Below, in pieces: positions 8,732-16,040 of a DNA stretch of 64,000 bases; positions within the stretch are counted from its first letter, which is position 1; each line of letters opens with the position of its first letter. Both the position numbers and the translations under genes were made by a program. The DNA is taken from the NCBI RefSeq assembly GCF_013372125.1, contig NZ_CP053826.1, positions 806,001-870,000 on the forward strand, given 5' to 3'. Source of the DNA: Campylobacter curvus. GTDB taxonomy: Bacteria > Campylobacterota > Campylobacteria > Campylobacterales > Campylobacteraceae. Below the pieces are notes generated by a model. The model was given only the letters and a program-made list of their open reading frames with translations. It did not search any database and was not told the origin of the DNA.

Positions 8732-10749
8732 AAAAGGATCTATTGATCGAGATAGGAGTCGAGGAGCTTCCCGCGATCCCGTTTTTAAGGGAGCTGCCAA
8801 ACATCGAGGCAAAGTGGCGAGCCATCCTGACCGAGTATAAGCTAGAAAGCGAGTTTAAATTTTACTACACGCCGCGTCGTTTGGTGTTTTTTCATGAAAA
8901 TTTTGCCCTCAATCAACCAGACAGCGTGGCTGAATTTGTCGGTGCGCCAAAGCAAGTCGCGCTAAAAGACAGTGCTTTCACTCAAGCCGCGCTTAGCTTT
9001 GCTAAAAAATGCGGTATCGATGAGAGCGAGCTGAAATTTAAAGAGATCGGCGGTAAAGAGGTGCTTTACTACGAGAGGCAGCTAAAAGGCGAGGCCAGTG
9101 TTAAGCTGCTTGGCGACATGATAGAGAAATTTCTGCTTAGCCTGAATTTTGGCAAATCCATGCGCTGGGGCAGCGGTGAGTTCGAGTTTATCCGCCCGAT
9201 ACGATCGTTTTTGTGTCTGTTTGGCGGCGAGGTCGTGCAATTTAACAAATTTGGCATTGAGAGCGGCAACGGCACCTATCCGCACAGAAGCATCAGCTAC
9301 GATAAGAGCTTGGTAAATAGCGCCGATGAATATTTTAGCGGTATGAGGGCGCGCGGCATCGTACTTGACGCGAGCGAGCGCAGGAGCATCATTTTAGCGC
9401 AGTTTAAAGAGCTCGAAAAAGGCGGCATCGATATCCAGATCGACGAGGACTTGCTAGATGAGGTCGTGGCGATCACAGAGTATCCGACGGCGCTTTTAGG
9501 CGAGTTCGAGACTGAATTTTTAGAGGTGCCAAGCGAGGTCATAATCACCTCGATGAAAGAAAATCAGCGCTATTTCCCGGTGTTTAAAAACGGCAAGCTG
9601 AGCAACCATTTCGTAGTCGTCAGTAACGCCCTCGCAAAAGACGGCGTACTCATCGTAAAAGGCAACGAAAAGGTGCTTCGCGCGCGCCTTAGCGATGCGA
9701 TGTTCTTTTGGAGGAGCGATCTAAAGGCGGAATTTAGCCCTGATAAGCTAAAAAATATAACCTATCTAAAGGAGCTTGGCAGCCTTTATGACAAAGAGCT
9801 TAGAGAGGCAAAGATAGCTGACGAGCTTGCAAATTTATACGAAAATGAGCTTAAAAACGAGGTGGGAGGGGAATTTAGAGCCAAGCTAAACCGCACGGTG
9901 ATGCTCGCAAAGGCTGATCTCACGACACAGATGGTATATGAATTTACCGAGCTTCAGGGCGTCATGGGTGCGTATTATGCCCGTGCTAAGGGTGAGGAGG
10001 ACGTGATAGTCACGGCTATACGCGAGCAATATCTGCCTGACGGCGAGGATGCACCGTGCCCGTCGAGCGTTTTTAGCTCGGTCGTGGCGCTCGCAAATAA
10101 ACTAGACACGCTGATAGGGCTTTTTAGCGTGGGTAAAATCCCAAGCGGCACGAAAGATCCGTTCGCACTTCGTCGTGCGGCAAACGGCGTCATCAAGATC
10201 GTTTTGGCTCATGGCCTAAAATTTGACATATCAAGCGTGCTAAAGGCGCTTTCAACGCAGTATAAGAGCTTTGATATCAGCTTGCTGGAAAATTTCATCC
10301 TTGATAGGCTTTATACATTTTTTGATACCAATCCTTCGATAGTAAAGGCTTGCATAAATAGCGGCAAACGCGATATCTTGCAGCTTACAAAGGCGGTAGA
10401 GGCGATGAGTGAAATTTCAAGTAAGCCAAATTTCAAAGAGCTATTTTCCACATTTAAGCGCCTGGCAAATATCATAAAAGATGTCGATGTGGGCACAGTC
10501 GATGAAAATTTGCTTCAGACAAGCGAGGAGCGCGCACTAAACGAGGGCTTTAAAGCGCTAAAAAACAGTCCCGATCTTCAGGCGCGCCTTAACGAGCTCT
10601 TTGGTCTAAAGGGCGAAATAGACGCGTTTTTCGATAATGTCATGATAAACGTAGACGATGAAAAGATCCGTAAAAATCGTATCGCAGTGATCGGTCAAAT
10701 TTACAAAAGCTTCTTAGAGATAGCCGATATCAAAGAGATAAGTTTGTGA
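8728..10749 (+). CDS. glyS: Glycyl-tRNA synthetase beta subunit
   Basis: Beta chain of the heterotetrameric (alpha2beta2) glycine-tRNA ligase; it binds tRNA while GlyQ activates glycine. The N-terminus LLIEIGVEELPA is diagnostic, as are VPSEVIITSMKENQRYFPV, the degenerate HD-like region and the final anticodon-binding ALERTVDEN-like part (about 580-670). Length 673 fits. ATG 8728 overlaps the small membrane protein gene. glyQ is not in the window. It ends at a clear hairpin terminator. Confidence 0.95.
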   Translation: MKKDLLIEIGVEELPAIPFLRELPNIEAKWRAILTEYKLESEFKFYYTPRRLVFFHENFALNQPDSVAEFVGAPKQVALKDSAFTQAALSFAKKCGIDESELKFKEIGGKEVLYYERQLKGEASVKLLGDMIEKFLLSLNFGKSMRWGSGEFEFIRPIRSFLCLFGGEVVQFNKFGIESGNGTYPHRSISYDKSLVNSADEYFSGMRARGIVLDASERRSIILAQFKELEKGGIDIQIDEDLLDEVVAITEYPTALLGEFETEFLEVPSEVIITSMKENQRYFPVFKNGKLSNHFVVVSNALAKDGVLIVKGNEKVLRARLSDAMFFWRSDLKAEFSPDKLKNITYLKELGSLYDKELREAKIADELANLYENELKNEVGGEFRAKLNRTVMLAKADLTTQMVYEFTELQGVMGAYYARAKGEEDVIVTAIREQYLPDGEDAPCPSSVFSSVVALANKLDTLIGLFSVGKIPSGTKDPFALRRAANGVIKIVLAHGLKFDISSVLKALSTQYKSFDISLLENFILDRLYTFFDTNPSIVKACINSGKRDILQLTKAVEAMSEISSKPNFKELFSTFKRLANIIKDVDVGTVDENLLQTSEERALNEGFKALKNSPDLQARLNELFGLKGEIDAFFDNVMINVDDEKIRKNRIAVIGQIYKSFLEIADIKEISL

Positions 10750-10753
10750 GAGA

Positions 10754-10776
10754 GGTCAGGGCTCGCCTGACCTTTT
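10754..10776 (+). terminator. Rho-independent terminator after glyS
   Basis: GGTCAGG / CCTGACC perfect 7-bp stem with a 5-nt loop and TTTT behind it, five bases after the glyS stop. Confidence 0.85.
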
Positions 10777-10778
10777 GG

Positions 10779-10849
10779 CTAGAATTTGTAGTTATAGCCT
10801 AGATAAAAACCGTGGTTGGTTTCTTTGAAACAAGGCTCGTTTGCCAAGC
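10779..10849 (-). pseudogene. 3' remnant of an outer-membrane barrel gene
   Basis: Reading the minus strand gives about 23 codons ending NHGFYLGYNYKF and TAG (10779-10781). This is nearly the same tail as the barrel gene at 4980-5591 (NSGVYLGYNYKF). The DNA is also alike over the last 25 bases. No start or body is present because modD occupies the upstream side. It is best read as the leftover end of a second barrel gene replaced by, or deleted next to, the metal operon. Confidence 0.75.
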
Positions 10850-11692
10850 TTATATAAGCCTTAAAGATGCTGTCAGATCCGCCATGCCTTGCGTATATGG
10901 TGCGGAGGTTATTAGCGCGTCGACACCCGTGGTGGCAAATTTAGAGCAGTTAGCGAGATTTATACCGCCTGCAGCGGTGATGACTGGCTGAAATTTAGCG
11001 GCATTTTTTAAATCCACGACTTCTCGCAGCTCGTTCACGGCCATTTTATCGCATTGTATCACGTCAGGAGCGAAATTTAGAAGCGTTTTAAAGTCCGCAA
11101 GCGTTTCGCACTCTACGATTATCTTTTTTTCTGGGAGCTTAGCCTTAAATTCATCTATCCGCTTACAAAACGCCTCGAAATTTTCATAAACATCGATATG
11201 ATTTTTGAAAAACAATACGCTATCGCTTAAATTTAGCCTATGTATCGCTCCGCCGCCGGCTAATACGGCTGCTATGCAAAATTCTTTCGCAAAAGGAAAG
11301 GTCTTTCTCGTCGTTTGTATCTGGCAGGTGGGATTTACGGCCTTTGCGGCGCGCACCATGGCATTTGTGTATGTTGAAATTTTGCATGAGTATTCGAGTA
11401 AAATTTGAATGAGCTTCCAGGCCTTGTGCAAGTCGCCATAACTGCCTCTGGCCTGAAATATCGTCTCTTTCGCGCTAAAATTTTGAGAATTTTCACTTTT
11501 GCTGATCGTTTCGCACCCTAGCATGGCGGCTATCCTCGCGGCTATATCGACGTTGCTTAGCACTATGTCATCGCGAGTTGATATGCTAAGCATCGCTTGG
11601 TGATTTAGAAATTCGCTCTGAAGCGATGTCGTGAGGTCATCAAAGGGCAGGTCCGATTTTATGTATTCCCAAATTTGCGCGTCACTTATCAT
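10850..11692 (-). CDS. modD: ModD-like quinolinate phosphoribosyltransferase family protein
   Basis: A 280-residue NadC paralogue of the ModD type. Family features are DAQIWEYIKSDLPFDDLTT at the N-terminus, the RTTRKTFP-like basic motif (TTRKTFPFAKEF), GAIHRLNLSDSVLFFKNH and the barrel end ITAAGGINLANCSKFA. ModD genes are named from molybdenum transport loci but their reaction is not established. Here there is no mod transporter nearby; the gene is the last of a tight metal operon and overlaps the preceding gene by 4 bases. A true NadC is less likely because the N-terminal pattern is that of ModD. Confidence 0.8.
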   Translation of the reverse strand: MISDAQIWEYIKSDLPFDDLTTSLQSEFLNHQAMLSISTRDDIVLSNVDIAARIAAMLGCETISKSENSQNFSAKETIFQARGSYGDLHKAWKLIQILLEYSCKISTYTNAMVRAAKAVNPTCQIQTTRKTFPFAKEFCIAAVLAGGGAIHRLNLSDSVLFFKNHIDVYENFEAFCKRIDEFKAKLPEKKIIVECETLADFKTLLNFAPDVIQCDKMAVNELREVVDLKNAAKFQPVITAAGGINLANCSKFATTGVDALITSAPYTQGMADLTASLRLI

Positions 11693-11958
11693 TTTTGCTC
11701 GTTTTTTAAATTCATTCTGCGTTTTTTACCGCTTTTGGATATGAGATTTTGAAATATCCCGTCGTTGTAAAGTCCGTAATGATAGAGGCTAAAGCCCACC
11801 AGCGCCGCACCCGCAGCGATGTGAAGATTTTTGCCGAGGCGACTTTTCATGCTAAAGGCCGTGAGCGTAACGACTCCTAGCGATACGCCCATGCCGATCT
11901 TTGCGATATTTCTTTGTGTTTGTAAATTTAAAAGCGAGCCTTTTAGTTTATTTGCCAA
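11689..11958 (-). CDS. Small two-helix membrane protein of the metal operon
   Basis: An 89-residue protein from TTG 11958 with two hydrophobic helices (about 19-36 and 45-65, KNLHIAAGAALVGFSLYHYGLY) and basic termini (C-terminal KSGKKRRMNLKNEQK). The start overlaps the ATPase stop by 11 bases and the stop overlaps modD by 4. It contains a His in each half of the hairpin that could face metal, which is speculation. I do not recognise the family. Its place after the ATPase matches the accessory membrane genes expected in fez-type operons. Confidence 0.75.
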   Translation of the reverse strand: MANKLKGSLLNLQTQRNIAKIGMGVSLGVVTLTAFSMKSRLGKNLHIAAGAALVGFSLYHYGLYNDGIFQNLISKSGKKRRMNLKNEQK

Positions 11959-14038
11959 ATTTTACACCTTTCATTGAATTTAGCAGCAGCCATATCGTCG
12001 TACCGTTATGAAGCACGGCTGTCGCGATAGGATTTAGCATACCAAATGTCGCTGCCCCGAGGATCGCCGTGTTTATGCCTACTGTCGAGCGGAAATTTGC
12101 CCCGATGAGCTTCATCGTGTTGTTGGCGAGCTCCTTTGCCAGCGCGACGCTCATTATGTCGTCCTTTAAAAGACTGATATCAGCTGTCGCCTTTGCGATG
12201 TCAGCGCCCTTGTGCATGCTGATGCCGACATTTGCCTTTGTAAGGCTTGGCGCATCGTTTATGCCATCGCCTATGAAAGCGACATTTTTGCCCTCATTTT
12301 TTAGCGTTTCGATGATGTGAGCCTTGTCTGTGGGCAAGCACTCGGCAAAGACCTTGTCAAGGCCCAGCTCTTTTGCGACCTCTTCGGCCTTGCTTTTTAT
12401 ATCGCCGCTTAGCATCACGATCTCTTTTACTCCGAGGCCTCTTAGGCGTGCTACCATATCTTTTGCGTTTTCGCGCATATCGTCTTTCATAGCGATCACG
12501 CCTACTAGCTCTTTGTTGTAGCCCACGTAAAGCAGCGTAAGCCCGCTTTTTAGCGAGCTGGCGATCATCTCATCATGCGCGCTGAAGTCGATCATCTCGT
12601 CATCCTCTAAAAAGTGTCTGCTGCCGATGACGACCTCTTTGCCGTGCATAAGGGTCTTTACGCCGTGAGCGACGATGAATTCGACCTCGTCGTGATGGAT
12701 ATGGCTAAAACCGCGCTTGTTTGCCGCCTCCACGATAGCCTCTGCGACCGGGTGGAAATAATGCTCCTCGGCGCTTGCTGTCAAATTTAGTATGTCAGCC
12801 TCGCTAAATCCCTTTTTAAAAGAGTAAATTTGCACTACGCTCAGGCGTCCGTGTGTCAGCGTGCCGGTTTTGTCAAAGACAAAGGTGTCCGCCATGCTTA
12901 GCGCCTCGATCGCCTTTGCGCCTTTTATCAGGATGCCGTTCCTGCCGGCTTTTGAGATGCTTGACTTAAACGCTACCGGCGTGGCGAGCTTCAGCGCGCA
13001 GGAGTAATCGGCCTGAAGCACGCTCGCGACGCTGTTCATATCTTTGTTTATAAGATACGAAGCGCCCGCTAGCGAGAGCGTCACCGGCACTAGCTTGTCG
13101 GCTAGTTTGGTCGCTTTTAGCCCGACGTTTGATTTTTCATTTAAAGAGCTTTGGATATACTCTTTTATGCGCGCGGTCGCAGTCTCGCTGCCTACGTTTT
13201 CAGCCCAAATTTTGATACGACCTTCATCGACGACCGTGCCGCTTATGACGCGGTCGCCTCTTGCTTTTGGCACGGGCTCGGCTTCGCCTGTCATCGAGAC
13301 TTGATTGACGCTTGCGTTTCCCTCGACGATGTAGCCGTCTATACCGATAGTTTCACCGGCTCCGACTACGACTATATCGCCTTTTTTGACGTTTTGCGTT
13401 TTTACTTTATGTAGCGTTTTAGAGCCGTCTTTCTCGCGCTTTTCGATCCAGACCTCTTCGATATTTGGCTTAGCCAGCTCTTTGATGAGATCGTCGCTTC
13501 TGTGAGAGGCGCTCTCCTCCATGTATTCGCCGATATTTATCATCAAATTCGTGCTATTTGCCGCGAGATGATCGCCTAGCGCCAGGCTCGTTCCTATCGC
13601 CATAGCCTCCAAAACTTTGGAAGTGACGCCTTCGTTTTTAAGCTCTTTTGCTCCCTCTATCAGATTTGGAGCTGCGCTGTAAAGCCCGATCGCCGTTTTG
13701 GCCTTGGTGTTTGTGATAAATGGCGTTACAGCAAGCGCTGCACCAGCTTTATAGATATTTACTTTGCTTGGCTGTGATGTATCCTTTGTCTTTTTGGGCA
13801 TGTCAAAATTTGAGATAAATTCCAAAATTTTATCGAGCCCGGAGTCAAATTCTACGATCACGCTTTTTGCGTATTTGTTTACGCGCACACTTTTAGCACT
13901 CGTGCGCTCGGTTATCGTGGCCTCTATGGCGCTCACATCGCTAGTATCGGTTATGTTTTCGCAAATGATGCGAACGCGATTTTTGCTTTGATGAGCGATA
14001 CGCACGTTATTTTTGTGCTTCAAGCTCTGCTTTGACAT
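11948..14038 (-). CDS. P1B-type metal ATPase, FezB-like candidate
   Basis: About 696-residue heavy-metal-type P-ATPase. An N-terminal HMA-like domain (residues about 10-85) has an NRVRI stretch where CxxC would be in copper ATPases. Then come helices, the actuator motif TGEAEPVPK, the phosphorylation motif DKTGTLTHG (Asp about 387), an HP motif (YFHPVAEAI) and GDGINDAP. The membrane metal motif is SCALK (about 346) instead of CPC, CPH, SPC or TPC; from memory this type belongs to the P1B-6 group, which includes FezB of ferrosomes. TTG 14044 is possible, but ATG 14038 is preferred. Its partner genes are HMA-like, ferritin-like and small membrane proteins, and iron is the likely metal. Confidence 0.88.
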   Translation of the reverse strand: MSKQSLKHKNNVRIAHQSKNRVRIICENITDTSDVSAIEATITERTSAKSVRVNKYAKSVIVEFDSGLDKILEFISNFDMPKKTKDTSQPSKVNIYKAGAALAVTPFITNTKAKTAIGLYSAAPNLIEGAKELKNEGVTSKVLEAMAIGTSLALGDHLAANSTNLMINIGEYMEESASHRSDDLIKELAKPNIEEVWIEKREKDGSKTLHKVKTQNVKKGDIVVVGAGETIGIDGYIVEGNASVNQVSMTGEAEPVPKARGDRVISGTVVDEGRIKIWAENVGSETATARIKEYIQSSLNEKSNVGLKATKLADKLVPVTLSLAGASYLINKDMNSVASVLQADYSCALKLATPVAFKSSISKAGRNGILIKGAKAIEALSMADTFVFDKTGTLTHGRLSVVQIYSFKKGFSEADILNLTASAEEHYFHPVAEAIVEAANKRGFSHIHHDEVEFIVAHGVKTLMHGKEVVIGSRHFLEDDEMIDFSAHDEMIASSLKSGLTLLYVGYNKELVGVIAMKDDMRENAKDMVARLRGLGVKEIVMLSGDIKSKAEEVAKELGLDKVFAECLPTDKAHIIETLKNEGKNVAFIGDGINDAPSLTKANVGISMHKGADIAKATADISLLKDDIMSVALAKELANNTMKLIGANFRSTVGINTAILGAATFGMLNPIATAVLHNGTTIWLLLNSMKGVKFGK

Positions 14039-14300
14039 CTTCAAATCGCTCTTTTAGCTCTTCTATGCCTGCGTTTATAAGCGCGCCGCCTTTTACGATA
14101 GCCTTGAATACGCACTCTTGCGCCTTAGGGTTTGTGAGCACGTAGGCGGCGATGCCGCCGATTAGCAGGCCTTTTACAAAGCCTGCCGCGTTGAAATTTT
14201 CAGGCACGAACGGCAGATTTTCAGCCGCATTGTTTATCGCATTGTCGATCGCACTTGGTGCGCTTTGACTAGCGGTTTCGTTTATGTATGGGTTTTGCAT
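14007..14300 (-). CDS. Small membrane protein with amphipathic tail (metal operon)
   Basis: A 97-residue protein with a polar N-terminus (about 1-40), one glycine-rich hydrophobic segment (GFVKGLLIGGIAAYVLTN, about 44-62) and a charged helical tail (IEELKERFEDVKAELEAQK). This architecture resembles YtxH-type proteins, though I cannot assign the family firmly. The gene overlaps the ATPase start by about 30 bases and touches the preceding gene, so it is co-translated. Such small glycine-rich membrane proteins are common in organelle-forming clusters. Confidence 0.78.
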   Translation of the reverse strand: MQNPYINETASQSAPSAIDNAINNAAENLPFVPENFNAAGFVKGLLIGGIAAYVLTNPKAQECVFKAIVKGGALINAGIEELKERFEDVKAELEAQK

Positions 14301-14617
14301 TATTTATTCTCCAAATTTATGATTTTTTCGGCTATCAGCAGGCCGCCGACTCCTAGTGAAATTTTAGTGGCGGCACCAAGATACCTGCCTCTTGCGATAG
14401 AATTTGACGCGCTTATCGCGATCGCAGTCACAAAGCCGCCGCAAACGCTAAATTTTAAAATTTTCTTAGCGGTTTGTAGCTTGTCTTTGCTAGGATCGTT
14501 CGCGTGCTCGTTAAAGCTTATCGCCGCTGCGCTCATGCCTGCGATCAAGGCTCCGCTTAAAAAATGATCGAAAGGAAGCCTCGTATCAGAAAGCGCAAAT
14601 GCCTTAGTTTGCTGCAT
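14300..14617 (-). CDS. Small glycine/alanine-rich membrane protein (metal operon)
   Basis: A 105-residue protein with three short hydrophobic stretches (about 19-35 SGALIAGMSAAAISF, 54-70 FSVCGGFVTAIAISA and 80-97 GAATKISLGVGGLLIAEKI). AAGGA lies 6 bases before ATG 14617. The stop overlaps the next gene by one base. I do not recognise the family. The small, conserved-looking glycine motifs suggest tight helix packing in a membrane. It belongs to the ferrosome-like operon by position only. Confidence 0.78.
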   Translation of the reverse strand: MQQTKAFALSDTRLPFDHFLSGALIAGMSAAAISFNEHANDPSKDKLQTAKKILKFSVCGGFVTAIAISASNSIARGRYLGAATKISLGVGGLLIAEKIINLENK

Positions 14618-14626
14618 ATTTTATCC

Positions 14627-14971
14627 TTACGCTAGCTCAGGAGCCGGCGTACTAGGTGCAGCCGCTTTTTTAGCGCGCGGTTTTCTGGTCTTTTTTGCCG
14701 GCTTTTGAGCCTCTTGTTGCGTCTTTTTAGTGGCGCGTCCTTTTTTTGCGGCTGGTTTGCTGGCTACGAATTCCTTGACCTCTTTCGTAGCTTCTTTGCC
14801 TTTTTTGTAAATTTTCTCAGCTGTTTCTTTGCCTTTTTCAAGCCCGCAACTTGCGTAATCTTTGATCTTGTCGCGTCTGTTCCAAGCGACGACTGCTAGT
14901 GCTCCTGCGGCTATTCCCGCTAAAAATGGTAATGCCATCTTAAATCCTTTCTTGGTTTGTGAGTTATTCAT
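14627..14971 (-). CDS. Membrane-anchored protein with histone-H1-like Lys/Ala/Pro tail
   Basis: A 114-residue protein. Residues about 12-28 (MALPFLAGIAAGALAVVAW) form one membrane helix, followed by a charged helix (KGKETAEKIYKKGKEATKEVKEF, like YtxH proteins) and then a very basic low-complexity tail of Lys, Ala, Pro and Arg with a short acidic end. Both ATG 14971 and ATG 14938 have an AAAGGA at a fair distance, so the first 11 residues are uncertain. The tail is like histone H1 and could bind polyphosphate, DNA or acidic mineral surfaces. That is inference. Confidence 0.8.
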   Translation of the reverse strand: MNNSQTKKGFKMALPFLAGIAAGALAVVAWNRRDKIKDYASCGLEKGKETAEKIYKKGKEATKEVKEFVASKPAAKKGRATKKTQQEAQKPAKKTRKPRAKKAAAPSTPAPELA

Positions 14972-15620
14972 CAGATTTATCCTTTTGTGAAATTTTATCC
15001 ATCATAGAAATGCCAAGCGCTCCAAGCGCCAGACCGCTGAAAAACGAGAAATTCGGATTATTCAAAATTTTAGCAAGCTGCGCTTTGTCAGCGTTGCCGC
15101 TCGCGATACTTTGCAAACCCTCGCTCATCTCGTTAAAGCTTTTTTGATATTCGTTCAAGATATTTTCATATCCGCCTTGAAGTAAATTTTGACCTAAATT
15201 TTCTAGATTCGCCTCCTCTTTCGCCTGCGTTTTTTTGTTTAGACAACGGGCTAAATTTTGCTTTAAAGCTGGGATGTATTCGTTATTTGATGTAGCCCAG
15301 AGCCTGAAAAACAGATCTTTTAGCTCCTCGTCGTCTAGATCCGAGGTGAAATTTTCATACATTTTATTTAGCTGTATCTCATAGTTTAGCGCGCAAATAA
15401 GCGCATCTTCAAAGCTATTTGGCGTCAAAAACGCATTTGGTGCATCAGCGTCATCGAGCTTTAGGCCTTTTGCTTGGGCGTATTTTTTGATAAGCTCGAT
15501 CGCACCGCTTCTTATAGATGATATCTCGCTAAAAATTTCGCCAAATGCGCTTACGCTCTCATATAAAATTTGTGCGTTTTTTTCGCTTATGTAAGCTGCA
15601 CTCAAAAGCTCGTCATGCAC
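14964..15620 (-). CDS. Ferritin-like helical-bundle protein (metal operon)
   Basis: A 218-residue protein that looks all-helical. Residues about 8-50 and 80-130 carry the acidic pattern of ferritin-like carboxylate proteins (AAYISEKNAQILYESV, ALNYEIQLNKMYENFTSDLDDEELKDLFFRLWATSNNEY). The second metal helix ends NNEYIPA rather than ExxH, so a complete di-iron site is not assured. The C-terminus (about 180-215) contains a hydrophobic stretch (FSFFSGLALGALGISMM) that may anchor it to membrane. The start is GTG 15620, overlapping the HMA gene. The assignment comes from pattern and context, not a confirmed family match. Confidence 0.7.
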   Translation of the reverse strand: MHDELLSAAYISEKNAQILYESVSAFGEIFSEISSIRSGAIELIKKYAQAKGLKLDDADAPNAFLTPNSFEDALICALNYEIQLNKMYENFTSDLDDEELKDLFFRLWATSNNEYIPALKQNLARCLNKKTQAKEEANLENLGQNLLQGGYENILNEYQKSFNEMSEGLQSIASGNADKAQLAKILNNPNFSFFSGLALGALGISMMDKISQKDKSDE

Positions 15621-15936
15621 AACTGACCTCCCTTGCTACGGCGTTGATCTTTTGTGAAATTTGCTCTAAATTTTGTCCGTTCAGCAAGTCCTCCCATAAA
15701 TTTTTAGGGAAAATTTGATGATCGTATTCGATCGTGACCGAGCCTATTATTTTGTTGAATTTCACGTTTTTTATGCCGTTTATTTTGGCTATCGTATCAT
15801 CAAGCGTGCCTAAATTCACATTTTGCGAGATCTCTTTTATCTGCGGGCTCACGCGCACTCTTAGTCTGCCGTTCGTGTGAGCTATCACGGTAAAATATGA
15901 GGCCACTTGAGCCAGAGTATCGATTTGTATATTCAT
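15613..15936 (-). CDS. HMA-like small protein heading the metal operon
   Basis: A 107-residue cytosolic protein with the beta-alpha-beta pattern of heavy-metal-associated domains but without the CxxC motif. In its place is GRLRVRV (about 22-28), then an alternating helix and strand pattern (DDTIAKINGIKNVKFNKIIGSVTIEYD). The same R-x-R pattern occurs in the N-terminal domain of the ATPase encoded downstream, which suggests partner domains. AAGGAA precedes ATG 15936. It is the first gene after the Fur-like regulator on the same strand. By position and fold it is a FezC-like candidate. Confidence 0.78.
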   Translation of the reverse strand: MNIQIDTLAQVASYFTVIAHTNGRLRVRVSPQIKEISQNVNLGTLDDTIAKINGIKNVKFNKIIGSVTIEYDHQIFPKNLWEDLLNGQNLEQISQKINAVAREVSCA

Positions 15937-15961
15937 TTGAGTTCCTTATTTTTTATGCGGT

Positions 15962-15992
15962 ATTATCCGATTATGTAACTTAGATGTAACTT
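15962..15992 (-). promoter_or_regulatory. Promoter and tandem operator-like repeats of the metal operon
   Basis: The minus strand carries two exact copies of AAGTTACAT (15984-15992 and 15973-15981), offset by 11 bases or one helical turn. They are followed by GATAAT (15962-15967), a candidate -10 box. The repeats overlap the -35 zone, a usual place for a regulator. An inverted TTATCA/TGATAA pair lies upstream at 16011-16037. Confidence 0.5.
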
Positions 15993-16040
15993 AAAATTTT
16001 CTGTCTCTCATTATCAAAATGCTAAAAATTATGATAAATT

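Noticed and set aside
10850-11692. Calling this gene nadC (quinolinate phosphoribosyltransferase)
   Set aside because: The N-terminal DAQIWEYIKSDLPFDDLTT pattern and operon context fit ModD; nadA and nadB are not adjacent.
11948-14038. Copper exporter (CopA)
   Set aside because: No CPC in the membrane helix, no CxxC in the N-terminal domain, and ferritin-like and small membrane neighbours instead of a copper chaperone.
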